Assembly (NCBI RefSeq): GCF_023734775.1
Contig: NZ_AP025732.1
Coordinates: 1,612,001-1,676,000, forward strand
Direction of reading: 5' to 3'
Source of the DNA: Nostoc cf. commune SO-36
GTDB lineage: Bacteria > Cyanobacteriota > Cyanobacteriia > Cyanobacteriales > Nostocaceae
Length of the DNA stretch: 64,000 bases
The notes beneath the pieces were generated by a model. That model saw only the letters and a list, made by a program, of their open reading frames with translations, did no database searches and was not told the origin of the DNA. Shown here piece by piece: positions 1-8,386 of this stretch; position 1 is the first letter of the stretch, and the number at the start of each line of letters is the position of its first letter. The position numbers were made by a program, and so were the translations under genes.

Positions 1-126
1 TTATGTGCTAAAAAAGAGTAGTCAAAACGGTGTGCAGCTTCCCGAAATGTGTTGAGCAATGCCCAGGTTACTAGCTGAGGTTTTGAAACGGAGAATATCG
101 CGTTTATGACGAGGGCTTTAATCGCC

Positions 127-351
127 TCACGCGATTCCACCGTTTACACGGATATTTTGCCCAGTGATCCACCTGGCTTCATCGCTAGCAAGAAATGCTA
201 CGACATCGGCGATTTCTTGCACATCTCCCAGTTTGCCAAACGCAGCCATTTGCGCTAAACGGTCTATCTGTTCTTGTGTTTTGCCTTCTCGGAATAGTTC
301 TGTATCGGTAGGGCCAGGAGAAATAACATTGAATTTAGCGATCGCAGTCAT
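127..351 (-). pseudogene. Short-chain dehydrogenase/reductase, C-terminal remnant
   Basis: Only the last ~75 residues of an SDR-family (Rossmann) oxidoreductase remain. Visible are the segment after the catalytic Tyr/Lys (NVISPGPTDTELF), the helix GDVQEIADVVAFLASDEA and the terminal ITGQNIRVNGG, all typical of classical SDRs. The nucleotide-binding TGxxxGIG motif and the YxxxK active site are absent, so it cannot be a working enzyme. The open frame runs on to 405 into the end of the adjacent HlyD gene, but that extension is unrelated sequence. I infer a deletion remnant rather than a separate small gene. Confidence 0.8.
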
Positions 352-376
352 TAGCCATTGATCATTACCCTGCTCC

Positions 377-1687
377 CTAAGTTTCTGGAACGATCGCAAC
401 GCCATCTCTAAGATTGAGCAAACCTGAAATAATAACTTTATCTTCTGGCTGTAAACCTTCGATAACTTGGTAATTATTACCTTTAATTTCGCCTAGCTTC
501 ACGCGCCTTTGTCGAGCGACTTGTTGGGATACACCTTGAGGAGATGTTTCTGTTTCAACTACATAAACAAAAGTGTCTCCACCTACACGAGTCATTGCTG
601 TTGTCGGGATTAAAACTCCAGGGCGCTGATTCCAGAAGACTCTAGCCCTTACCAATTGATCTGCACGCAACTGTCCGTTAGGATTGTCAAAAAGTGCTTT
701 GATTAATATGGTTTGCGTTTCATTACTGGCATTAGGTGCAATGAAAAATACTCTGCTTCTACCCAGTTTTTGACCTTGTGTGTTCATAACCTCCACTGGC
801 ATTCCCTTACGCAATTGCGGCCCTTGCTGTAGTGGCACAGAGATGTTTACTTCTAAAGGTCGATTTTGAGTGATATTAACTAATTGTGTGGAAGTATTAA
901 CTAAATCACCGACTTTCACCCCAATGTTGCTAACTGTGCCACTAAAGGGAGCAGTAATTTTGTCAGATTGGGGCTGTTGTGTTTGAGTATTTACATTAGC
1001 CTGCTGCAAGGATTTTTCAGCCTGCAAGATGGTGGTTCGTTGTGTTTGAATTCTGGAATCTATTGCATTAAGACTAGTCTTAGCAGTGGCGAGCCTATCA
1101 GCAATCTGATTGCTCGTCTGTCGAGACACGGCTCCTTGTTCAGCTAGAGTGACAAACTTTTCGTAGTTCTGCTGGTACAATTGCACATTTGCAACGTAAG
1201 ATACTCGTTCTGCTTCCAGAGATTTGAGTGTAGCGCGGGCATTTGCCAGTTGCATTAAAAATGCTTGAGGTACAGCATTGGTTCCACTGACCCCTGCTTG
1301 TGGTGTAGGATCTACTTGAAGAATTGCCCCTCCTTGTGCAACTGGATCTCCAGATTTGACAAGTATCTGGGTAACTTGGCCTTGAATCCTTGGCTGGAGC
1401 GTGACTGAGCGCTGGGATTTTAGGCTAGCAATAAAATCTGAACTTTCCTCAATTATGCCGCTTTGGACTGTCGATATTTTAACCCTTACCCCTTGAGGTT
1501 GAGCGTTAACAGTTGAAGGTGCTGAATTTTGTGGAGTGAGCAAACGCCAAACTAGAGTTGCTCCGCCCCCTAACAATAGAACTGCTGGTAAAACTAACCA
1601 AAGCCACCGCCGTTTTCCAGAAGGTGGCTCAAATGAGGTTTGTGGAGTTTCTTCTCCAAAATCAGTTTGAGGCTCAGGGGATGTCAT
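377..1687 (-). CDS. HlyD/RND-type efflux periplasmic adaptor subunit
   Basis: A 436-residue membrane fusion protein. A cytoplasmic N-terminal tail is followed by one membrane anchor (about residues 28-48, LWLVLPAVLLLGGGATLVW). Next come a lipoyl-like half motif (about 94-126), an alpha-hairpin rich in Gln/Ala/Leu (about 139-235), the second lipoyl half with APFSGTVSNIGVKVGDLV, and the beta-barrel and membrane-proximal domains. In the AcrA/HlyD family such proteins connect an inner-membrane pump to a TolC-like channel. No pump gene is next to it; on the downstream side there is only the SDR remnant and then the window edge, so its partner cannot be named. Frame and length are normal for the family. 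Confidence 0.88.
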   Translation of the reverse strand: MTSPEPQTDFGEETPQTSFEPPSGKRRWLWLVLPAVLLLGGGATLVWRLLTPQNSAPSTVNAQPQGVRVKISTVQSGIIEESSDFIASLKSQRSVTLQPRIQGQVTQILVKSGDPVAQGGAILQVDPTPQAGVSGTNAVPQAFLMQLANARATLKSLEAERVSYVANVQLYQQNYEKFVTLAEQGAVSRQTSNQIADRLATAKTSLNAIDSRIQTQRTTILQAEKSLQQANVNTQTQQPQSDKITAPFSGTVSNIGVKVGDLVNTSTQLVNITQNRPLEVNISVPLQQGPQLRKGMPVEVMNTQGQKLGRSRVFFIAPNASNETQTILIKALFDNPNGQLRADQLVRARVFWNQRPGVLIPTTAMTRVGGDTFVYVVETETSPQGVSQQVARQRRVKLGEIKGNNYQVIEGLQPEDKVIISGLLNLRDGVAIVPET

Positions 1688-2312
1688 GGCTTTTGAGGAA
1701 CTGAAGGAATAAATTGACTAGAATTCAATCAATATTTCATCTGTTGATCTTGAAATTACTGATTTAGCATGACGTTTTGTGGCAAATTCTGTGTTACCTC
1801 ATTCAAATATACAGTTTTGATGATTCTGTCTAAATCTACCGAAAGGTGAATCCGCTTCTTAAAACCTATGGAAATAAATATGCCGTTGTAGAACAGTGGG
1901 ATGAATTGAGGCTAGTAGGGGAAGTGGGAGGAGTGGCATACTGCAAACTTATATCAATTCCTTTCTATCTGAATCCTTACTTAAATATCAATTAAAGAAC
2001 ATTTCATTTTACTCAAACTTTACACAAATCAATTGATGCACGAGTAGTATAAGTATGTACTCAATTTTCTGCACTCCAGGTTTCATGACTAAATTACTGA
2101 TGCGGTTATTACTTATGTTAGAGTGCAGAAACAGTAAATAATAATTCCAACTCAAGTAGAAGATTTCTTCTAAATAAGACAAACATGGCTTGATATTTTC
2201 CCAAGCTGTCTATCCTGCTTGCCTAAGCTTTGCTCTTGCTTATTAGTAAGGCAGTAAGTAAGCATGAAAAATTTGCAATGTTAGCATCCTAAAATAAAAA
2301 TTGAGAAATTGT
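1688..2312. other. Divergent intergenic region
   Basis: AT-rich spacer between the divergently transcribed HlyD adaptor and PEP-CTERM gene. It must carry the promoters of both. I see no convincing ORF, RNA gene or long inverted repeat in it. A few short A/T tracts are present but no promoter can be assigned with confidence. Confidence 0.5.
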
Positions 2313-3191
2313 ATGAAAAAATACACAAAATTTGCAACACGTTTTTTGGCACTAGCTACTCCAGCGATCGCTAGTTCGATATTTGCAACCTTACCGAGCC
2401 AAGCTGCTACCTTTGCCTATTCTGAGTCAAGATTCAACATCAACAACTTTAGTAGCAGCCCTTCAGATGTTGAGGTTCTGACTGATACTTTGACTGAAGC
2501 AATTAGCACAGGTGGTCAAGTAACTGCTGATGCTAACGCTGAGGCTAACTTTAATATCGATGCAAACAACTCTGCCTCCAATTTGTCCTTCAGCCAAGCT
2601 CAAGGTCGGGGTGATGGCTATGCAGGGTCGGCGAAAAGCTTGGCTGGGATTATCGGTTATGATTTTACAGTAGACAAAGACAAAGAGTTTTCTTTTGATT
2701 TCAGTGGCTTCTTTAAGCTTGAAACATCCATTTTTGAAACATCCATTAATGATCAATTCACTGAAAGTGCAAATGCTTATGGATTGTTTTCATATGAGTT
2801 ATACGACAGCGCTAGTAATGAGCTTTTGGACTCTTTCAATATTTATGGAAATTTATCAACTCTAGGTGACAATGATACTTTTGCATTTGAAGCGAGTAAG
2901 AACATAACTTTTGATTTAAGTCAGACTACTACTGATAATTTTTTTGGCGGAACACAGGAATATGCTTCGGCTAACTTTAAGGGTAAATATTCCCGTACTT
3001 TCGATAAGTTAACTCATTTAACCTTAGTAGAATCTAAAAAGAATCAGGTGAGCGTCTATACTGTCCCAGAACCCTCAACAGTTCTAGGTTCGCTGTTGAG
3101 TTGCACTATGCTTGGCGCTACCTTGATACGCAAGCGTAAAAGAGCTTCTTCAGCTGCGTTGTTTGTTAATAAGGATTTAAGGGCTGTTTAG
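2313..3191 (+). CDS. PEP-CTERM sorting domain protein
   Basis: A secreted protein of about 292 residues. It has a signal peptide (residues 1 to about 31, KKYTKFATRFLALATPAIAS then a PSQA cleavage region). A Ser/Asn/Asp-rich low-complexity beta-type body follows, and the C-terminus has a PEP-CTERM signal: VPEPSTVLGSLLS, a hydrophobic stretch, then RKRKR. In this system the tail is recognised by an exosortase/archaeosortase-like enzyme and the protein is exported, often as a glycoprotein or sheath component. I choose the ATG at 2313 rather than the upstream in-frame TTG at 2301 because the signal peptide then starts with MKKYTK. The body has no family I recognise. No exosortase gene is in the window. 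Confidence 0.85.
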   Translation: MKKYTKFATRFLALATPAIASSIFATLPSQAATFAYSESRFNINNFSSSPSDVEVLTDTLTEAISTGGQVTADANAEANFNIDANNSASNLSFSQAQGRGDGYAGSAKSLAGIIGYDFTVDKDKEFSFDFSGFFKLETSIFETSINDQFTESANAYGLFSYELYDSASNELLDSFNIYGNLSTLGDNDTFAFEASKNITFDLSQTTTDNFFGGTQEYASANFKGKYSRTFDKLTHLTLVESKKNQVSVYTVPEPSTVLGSLLSCTMLGATLIRKRKRASSAALFVNKDLRAV

Positions 3192-3306
3192 TACATTTGC
3201 AGTAGGGGAAGTTCAGCTTAAGTTTTAGCGATCGTTGAAAATAATTTTTTTGTTTTCACGCACCATATATATATCCTGCTTAGACCCCTTGAGAATCTCT
3301 TCGCTT

Positions 3307-3671
3307 TCAGGCGAGGGGATTCTTAAAACGAGCTAACTTAATTGATTGCGAAATTTGCGGCGTTGCATAAATTCTTCTTAACGCTTCTAACTGGGCGTTC
3401 CTAATACCGGGGTTGAAACCGGTTGATTGCACTTGGGTAGCCCTTAACTGCTCAGAAGCCGCATTTACTGCTGCTTCTCGTGCCTGTAAAGTTGCGATCG
3501 CAGTGTCGAAGGTAGTTTGTGTTTGGTCAAATTGCTGTTGGGTAACTGCTCCATCATTCAAAAATTTAGCATAGCGATCGCAATTTATTTTAGCTAGCTT
3601 GACTTCTGCTGCTTTGCTGGTTCTACTGGAGCAGGAAGACTTTCTGTGTATTTAGAGACAGTCTGAGCCAT
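3307..3671 (-). pseudogene. Truncated HlyD-type secretion adaptor remnant
   Basis: Residues corresponding to DRYAKFLNDGAVTQQQFD, followed by a Gln/Ala coiled-coil segment, match the hairpin region of HlyD-type adaptors. The frame starts inside the hairpin and stops after about 85 residues, so the second lipoyl half and the barrel are missing. Upstream, an ATG at 3671 begins MAQTVSKYTESLPAPVEPAK, which may be the original N-terminus. It joins the hairpin part out of frame, suggesting an internal deletion. It lies next to two double-glycine peptides on the same strand, which fits a decayed peptide-export locus (inference). Confidence 0.65.
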
Positions 3672-3920
3672 CACAGCTAACTACTTTTCAAACAAGCTCT
3701 AAGGCAAACACATCTAAATCAAATTTTAAAGCCTTGACTGAAATGAATATACACTTGCATCGCACTATTAGCGACATTACAAGCACGACGTTAAAAAATG
3801 AAGGGCTAGAGTCAAACTTTAACTCCAGCCCTAAATATGCAGCTTTAGGTAATGCCTAAAGCATTAAGTTGTCTAAAAAATCAAAAAGGATGAAGTATCA
3901 CCTTGGCTTATTGTTCCAAA

Positions 3921-4018
3921 CTATACGGTGAAATTTTCTAGTACACCACTAAGGTTACTGGCACTGTTTGTAATCACACGCGTTGATCCACCATTAGAAA
4001 AACCTACGCCGAGTGATT
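3921..4018 (-). pseudogene. Possible frameshifted tail of the adjacent peptide gene
   Basis: Just downstream of the first double-glycine peptide an open stretch reads LGVGFSNGGSTRVITNSA then NLSGVLENFTV and stops. Its Ser/Asn/Gly composition resembles the peptide before it, and it is in another frame with a stop at the junction. I infer it may once have been the C-terminus of that peptide, or a third decayed copy. Evidence is only compositional. Confidence 0.3.
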
Positions 4019-4027
4019 ATACAAGTT

Positions 4028-4288
4028 TTAGGAAGCTACAACTGTTGTAAAGGTACTAGCAAAAGCATCACCATCAGAAACAGCGCCAGCAATAGCGGCA
4101 CCAAAACCGCCATTAGTGCTGCCACTAACACTAGCTACACCATTCTTGAAGCTTGCTTTGAATTCGTTACTCGTAGCAACACCAAAACTAACTCTGAAAG
4201 CAGTTGCAAGTTTTCCCCCTTGTATTTGACCAAGATCGGAAACTTCATTTTCACAAAAACTGAGATCGGAAATTCTTAATCGTTCCAT
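4028..4288 (-). CDS. Candidate double-glycine leader peptide 1 (bacteriocin-like precursor)
   Basis: An 86-residue peptide starting at the ATG at 4288, which has a GGAGAG ribosome binding site upstream. The longer open frame to 4348 lacks such a site. The first 25 residues look like a leader: RISDLSFCENEVSDLG then QIQGG, ending in a double glycine. The rest is Ala/Ser/Gly/Val/Phe rich without charged clusters (VATSNEFKASFKNGVASVSG, GAAIAGAVSDGDAFAS). Double-glycine leaders are cleaved by C39-peptidase ABC exporters in bacteriocin-like systems of cyanobacteria. The neighbouring peptide shares the I(S/N)DLS leader start, which supports the assignment. No exporter or modifying enzyme survives nearby except the HlyD remnant, so processing is uncertain. 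Confidence 0.55.
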   Translation of the reverse strand: MERLRISDLSFCENEVSDLGQIQGGKLATAFRVSFGVATSNEFKASFKNGVASVSGSTNGGFGAAIAGAVSDGDAFASTFTTVVAS

Positions 4289-4404
4289 AAATAAAGCTCT
4301 CCTTGGCAAACAGATGTATTGCTGAAAGTTTTTTAGGACTTTCAGCAAATTTCCTATCTAAAATGCACTACAGTGCATTATTAGAAATAAGAACTAAGGC
4401 ATAT

Positions 4405-4614
4405 TTAGTCTGCACCAGACTCAGAGACAGACCTAGCACTAGCTGACTTGAAGAAGCGGCCGGAGAAAGTAGAGGTAAAAGTATCAGTGAATACGCCAGC
4501 GAAGTTTCTACCACGAGAATTTGCACCAGCTCCAGCGATTGCAACTACTGTTCCACCAAGGACGGTTTCATTTTCAAGAACGGTTTCCACAAGAGAAAGA
4601 TCGTTGATAATCAT
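4405..4614 (-). CDS. Candidate double-glycine leader peptide 2 (bacteriocin-like precursor)
   Basis: A 69-residue peptide. The ATG at 4614 has an AGGAAAG ribosome binding site a few bases upstream. The leader is MIINDLSLVETVLENETVLGG, rich in Asp/Glu/Leu and ending in GG, the classic layout for C39-peptidase cleavage. The predicted core starts TVVAIAGAGANSRGRNFAG and continues with Thr/Ser/Phe-rich sequence, ending SGAD. It lies about 115 bp upstream of peptide 1 on the same strand, so the two could be one transcript. The core has no Cys, so lanthionine chemistry is unlikely; an unmodified secreted peptide is the simplest reading. Function is unknown. Confidence 0.6.
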   Translation of the reverse strand: MIINDLSLVETVLENETVLGGTVVAIAGAGANSRGRNFAGVFTDTFTSTFSGRFFKSASARSVSESGAD

Positions 4615-4699
4615 GTGTTTACTTTCCTAAGAAAAGGTTAAATTTTTTGTTTTTGTGTCAGCCACTACAACTTGTTTTTTAGTGGCATACAAACCATAT

Positions 4700-5160
4700 C
4701 ACTATTAGAAATTAATAAATAGTGACTTTACAAAAACTTTATTTTTGTAAACAAAAAAATCAAAAAACCTTATATTAACAAGCTATTTGAGGTATTAAAT
4801 AAACTATAGATTTCATCAAAAACTAAGTTAAGTATTGACAAATTACACTAAAAATGTGACTTTACAAAAAGTTTTTGTTGCTCATAATAATCAAATAACC
4901 TTATATTAGCAAGTCATTTTTTTATATTTAATATTTTTTTGTTTACAACAATCAAAAAACCTCATATTAACAAGCTATTTTTTGTATTCAATAAACTATT
5001 GGTTTCATCAGAAACTAAGTTAAGTATTGAGAAATTAGACTAAAAATGTAATTTTGCAAAAAGTTTTTTTGTTCACAATAATAAAGAACCTCATATTAGC
5101 AAGCTATTTTATATATTCAATAAAATATAGATTTTATCAGTAATTATGTGTTGACAAATT
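4700..5160. repeat. Degenerate ~190-bp direct repeat, AT-rich
   Basis: The anchor AACCTYATATTARCAAG occurs at 4766, 4897, 4958 and 5087. Copies 1 and 3 are 192 bp apart and copies 2 and 4 are 190 bp apart, so a composite unit of about 190 bp is duplicated. Within each unit the anchor itself appears twice. Other shared words are TTTCATC.GAAACTAAGTTAAG, TATTGACAAATTA and TTTACAAAAA. No coding frame is conserved between copies. It lies directly upstream of peptide 2. Confidence 0.75.
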
Positions 5161-5783
5161 AGACCAGAAGTGTAGAAGTTGCAGCAGAAAAAAATACGTG
5201 ATGCTTACGCCGGGTTACGCCTACGGTAGTCCACAGGCAGGATGGTTTCATAGGAAAAAAGAAAAATATATAAGTCTTGATTTGCCGTTTTGTGGCATGG
5301 CTTTTTACCCCGTTTCCATTCCTCTCCCACTTACGGTGGTGTACACATAAGTAGTCCAAGTAAAGTAATAACATAGGGGGTTCTGGGGAGTGAAAGGCGC
5401 TGGAAAATCCAATCAGAATAAACCCTCAAGTAGTTGGGGAAAAAGTATTTGGAGACCCGCATACTGGATCTTGAGGAAAATATCAATCAGTCAGCATTCG
5501 ACAAATAAGTAAAATTCACCGTGCAGTAGTGAAAATTCAACTTCCAGATAAATTGAATGGGCAAGACTATACCCCTAGTATGATGCTTTTATGCTGTTGA
5601 AGTAGTGGAAATCAATCCACATGTGGAAAAGTCCACAAAAAACCTAACCCCCTTCCCGATGCGGGAAGGGGGAAATTCAAAGTCTCTCTCCTTTTAAGAG
5701 AGAGAAATAGAAGTGAGATTTTCCAGATGCCGCTGAATTGTCAGACGGGTACATCTCATGTAAGCGAGAAACGCTATAATACT
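5161..5783. other. Intergenic region, no gene recognised
   Basis: No convincing gene. At about 5643-5700 there is a cyanobacterial intergenic repeat-like segment with a short inverted repeat (CCCCCTTCCC..GCGGGAAGGGGG), followed by CTCTCTCCTTTTAAGAGAGAG, which can also fold. These could act as a terminator for the gene at 5784, which is transcribed away from 6662 toward this region. A 71-codon open frame at 5159-5374 looks like chance. Confidence 0.5.
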
Positions 5784-6662
5784 TTATTCGCCCATCCCTT
5801 CTCCCCATTCTTTAATTACAGAAAATAGTGATGAGTAATCATCATCAGCAAAAGACATTTTCACGGCTGTTTGCAAGATTTGCCGCACACCTTTAATACT
5901 GCTGAGATCCAAACTTCGAGATTTCGCTTCCGAGATAAACAATTCTGTATCTTTAAGTAAGTGTTTTGTAGGGAAATTTGGATCAGCATAATTGCCATCT
6001 AACATCCGTTGTAGCTTTTTGTCAAAAGTAGGTGCGTAGAGTGGACTGTCGCGCAATATTTGCATAAATACATCCACATCGACACCTTGACGCTGAACAA
6101 AAGCCAGACTCAAAGCAAAGCTAGTTGTTAGAGAAGCTATTAGTTGATTGAGTGCCAATTTAAGCGCCGCCGCAGATCCCACTGGGCCGATAAGTAAAGG
6201 TTCTGTCCCAAAATTTTGGAGTAACTTTAAGTGGCGTTGATATTGTTCTGGTTCGGCCCCTACCATAACATTCAACTCGCCAGCTTTTGCTTCCGGGATA
6301 CTCCCTAATACAGGTGCTTCTAAATACTCACCACCACCTGCAACAACTGCATCTCTAATTTCTTGGCTTTCTGTGGGAGTAATTGTGCCCATTTGGATGA
6401 TTGTGCGCCCTTCCAAAGTTTGCCAAGCAGTATCTGAAAGTAAGACATTATAAATGGCCGGGGCATTAGTCAGCATAAGAATTATGCACTCAGCAGCACG
6501 AATAGCGTGGCGGGGATGTGTAGCAATTTCAGCCCCAGCTGCTTGTAGTGGTGCTAATTTTTCTGGGGTACGATTATAGGCAACTAGCTGTATATCTGCG
6601 GCTAATAACCTTTGAGCCATTGGTAGTCCCATCAGTCCGGTTCCCAGAAATGCCACCTTCAT
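5784..6662 (-). CDS. NAD(P)-dependent beta-hydroxyacid dehydrogenase family protein
   Basis: A 292-residue protein of the 6-phosphogluconate/3-hydroxyisobutyrate dehydrogenase superfamily. The N-terminal Rossmann motif GTGLMG is at residues 7-12, with NRTPEK after beta-2, which suggests NADP preference by analogy with glyoxylate reductases. The substrate loop EAPVLGS (about 115-121) corresponds to the family DAPVSGG, and the catalytic lysine is K168 in ALKLALNQL. The C-terminal all-helical domain carries the LKDTELF segment. Glyoxylate/succinic semialdehyde reductase is the closest role I can propose; the exact substrate is not determined. It is a single gene with its own spacer on both sides. 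Confidence 0.88.
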   Translation of the reverse strand: MKVAFLGTGLMGLPMAQRLLAADIQLVAYNRTPEKLAPLQAAGAEIATHPRHAIRAAECIILMLTNAPAIYNVLLSDTAWQTLEGRTIIQMGTITPTESQEIRDAVVAGGGEYLEAPVLGSIPEAKAGELNVMVGAEPEQYQRHLKLLQNFGTEPLLIGPVGSAAALKLALNQLIASLTTSFALSLAFVQRQGVDVDVFMQILRDSPLYAPTFDKKLQRMLDGNYADPNFPTKHLLKDTELFISEAKSRSLDLSSIKGVRQILQTAVKMSFADDDYSSLFSVIKEWGEGMGE

Positions 6663-6903
6663 TTTTCACGTTCCTTTGGTACAGCGTAAGCGTAGCCTTT
6701 TGTAGACAGCGCGTTTCCATCGTTCGATTTTAATATCAGTTATCAGTGAACAGTTATCTCTAAATACTGATAACTGTTTACTGACTAGTACAGGTTGGCG
6801 GAAATAAACCTACCATTTCATTACAGCCAGAAAGCCCAAAATTAAATCATGCATGACTTTTGACCCTTTAACTGGCGGTACTAGTGACTAAAGTCTCTGG
6901 TGA

Positions 6904-6999
6904 TTAGCCACCAGCCGCAAAAGTCGCCATAATTATCACTGAAAGTAAAATCCCTGGAGTAAGTAAGGTTACTAGCATTAACAGGTCATGAGTGGACAT
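6904..6999 (-). CDS. Small single-pass membrane peptide (31 aa)
   Basis: The ATG at 6999 opens a 31-codon frame ending in TAA. The peptide reads MSTHDLLMLVTLLTPGILLS then VIIMATFAAGG. It has a short polar N-terminus and one hydrophobic helix of about 22 residues. Size and shape match the many small subunits of cyanobacterial thylakoid complexes (PSI, PSII, b6f, NDH-1), but it matches none of PsbI/J/K/L/M/T/X, PetG/L/M/N or PsaI/J/M that I can recall. It lies between the beta-hydroxyacid dehydrogenase and the MidA-type methyltransferase gene, with about 110 bp on the upstream side. No strong Shine-Dalgarno is visible. Reality rests on composition and on the clean start/stop. Confidence 0.6.
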   Translation of the reverse strand: MSTHDLLMLVTLLTPGILLSVIIMATFAAGG

Positions 7000-7108
7000 A
7001 ATTATTACTTTGGTATTGTGTTTAACTTTACAGTAATCACTGTTATGCTAGTCTAAATAAGACTGATAGTGCATTCTTAAATAGAGTTTTAACTTTTCAA
7101 ATTTACCT

Positions 7109-8317
7109 TTACTCTGGCAGAGTCAATCCTTTTAGTGGTTGAGAAGTTTCTGTCTTGTCCAGACCTTTGCTCTGAATTAAAACTCCAAAGCCGCCGAGTC
7201 CTGTGGGATCTATAAGTTGGTGTAGTGCGTCCCGGCGCTGTAATAACTGCGAGAGGGGTTGCTTTTGATAAGAAAGGGCTGCAATACGATCGCCTAATCC
7301 CAACGCCATCAAAAATAATCCCTGCTGGATAAAACCAACATTCTTTAAATTGTACCGTTCGCCCCAGCGTTCCAAAGCTGTAAAGTCAACATGGGCAGTG
7401 ATATCTTGTCGCCCGACATTAATATAAGGGTTGTCATGGAAACGATGATGATAATAGCACTGTAGCGTTCCTTGCGATCGCCTGGGATTATAGTAACGAC
7501 TGGCGGGGTGTCCATAATCAATTGTTAACACATAGCCGCGCTGCAAGCGGTCGGCTACTATACTCAACCAGTCACCAGCAGCTAAATTAATTTCACTACG
7601 GTAGCCATCTGGATAAGCACTTTGGGTAAAGTTCATTTCCACTAAGTCTAAATATTCAGCCAGTTGGGGCGTTGAAGGTTCTCCTGTGACTTCTACAAAT
7701 GATGGGCATGGGGCATGGGGCATGGGGCATGGGGCATTGGTTTCTTTTTGATTCTTATCTGTGGTTACATAAATTTCTCGGAGTTCGCCCGTTTCTAGGA
7801 TGAATTGATGCACGGGGAAGGCATCTACTAACTCGTTAGAGAAAAAGCAGCCTGCGATCGCATTTGGTGGTATCTCCTCTAAATTACACCAACGCACCGC
7901 GAAATCTTGCAAGCGTTGCTGCTGTTCTTGTCTTAAAGCTGGGGACTTTTCAACAATGATGTACTCTAGCGCCGCAAAAAAATCTGGGTAGTGTTGTTGA
8001 TGATATTTAAGGATATGCAATGCAAGCAATCCTTGACCTGCTCCCATTTCTACCAAAGAAAAGGGTACAGGTTTTCCTAAAATCTCCCACATTTGGAAAA
8101 ATTGTTCTGCTAGTAACTCGCCAAAGTCAGGACAGAGGTTAGGAGAGGTAAAAAAATCACTATCTTTAAAGCCTATTTTGACTGCATCGCTCGAATAGTA
8201 GCCGTACTCAGGGTGGTATAATGCCAAATCCATGAATTGGGCAAAAGTAATTCGTTGTTGAGGAGAGGTGGTAATGTAATTTGCGATCGCTGCACACAGC
8301 AAAGCATTGGAATCCAT
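7109..8317 (-). CDS. Class I SAM-dependent methyltransferase, MidA/NDUFAF7 family (COG1565)
   Basis: A 402-residue protein. The N-terminal part contains TFAQFMDLALYHPEYGYYSS, the signature start of this family. The SAM-binding motif I is LVEMGAGQGLLA (about residue 87). Acidic and aromatic motifs follow, such as FFSNELVDAFPVH and LTIDYGHPAS. The eukaryotic relative NDUFAF7 methylates an arginine of a complex I subunit and is needed for complex I assembly; the bacterial target is not known. A Pro/Cys/His low-complexity insert (APCPMPHAPCPS) at about residues 195-208 is encoded by a run of GGGGCAT heptamers at 7702-7738. That is an STRR repeat lying in frame inside the gene. Overall length is otherwise normal. 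Confidence 0.88.
   Translation of the reverse strand: MDSNALLCAAIANYITTSPQQRITFAQFMDLALYHPEYGYYSSDAVKIGFKDSDFFTSPNLCPDFGELLAEQFFQMWEILGKPVPFSLVEMGAGQGLLALHILKYHQQHYPDFFAALEYIIVEKSPALRQEQQQRLQDFAVRWCNLEEIPPNAIAGCFFSNELVDAFPVHQFILETGELREIYVTTDKNQKETNAPCPMPHAPCPSFVEVTGEPSTPQLAEYLDLVEMNFTQSAYPDGYRSEINLAAGDWLSIVADRLQRGYVLTIDYGHPASRYYNPRRSQGTLQCYYHHRFHDNPYINVGRQDITAHVDFTALERWGERYNLKNVGFIQQGLFLMALGLGDRIAALSYQKQPLSQLLQRRDALHQLIDPTGLGGFGVLIQSKGLDKTETSQPLKGLTLPE
7702..7738. repeat. In-frame STRR heptamer repeat (GGGGCAT)n
   Basis: Five near-perfect copies of GGGGCAT in a row inside the methyltransferase gene. Short heptameric tandem repeats are characteristic of heterocystous cyanobacteria but usually intergenic. 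Here they add a Pro/Cys/His stretch without breaking the frame. Confidence 0.9.
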
Positions 8318-8386
8318 AAAATTTCAGATTTTAGATTGGGGACTACAAAAAACGAATGCTTACCAACGACGGTTCGTCTCCAATCG

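Noticed and set aside
5159..5374. 71-residue frame
   Set aside because: Low-complexity AT-rich sequence with no ribosome site, homology or codon bias typical of the neighbours.
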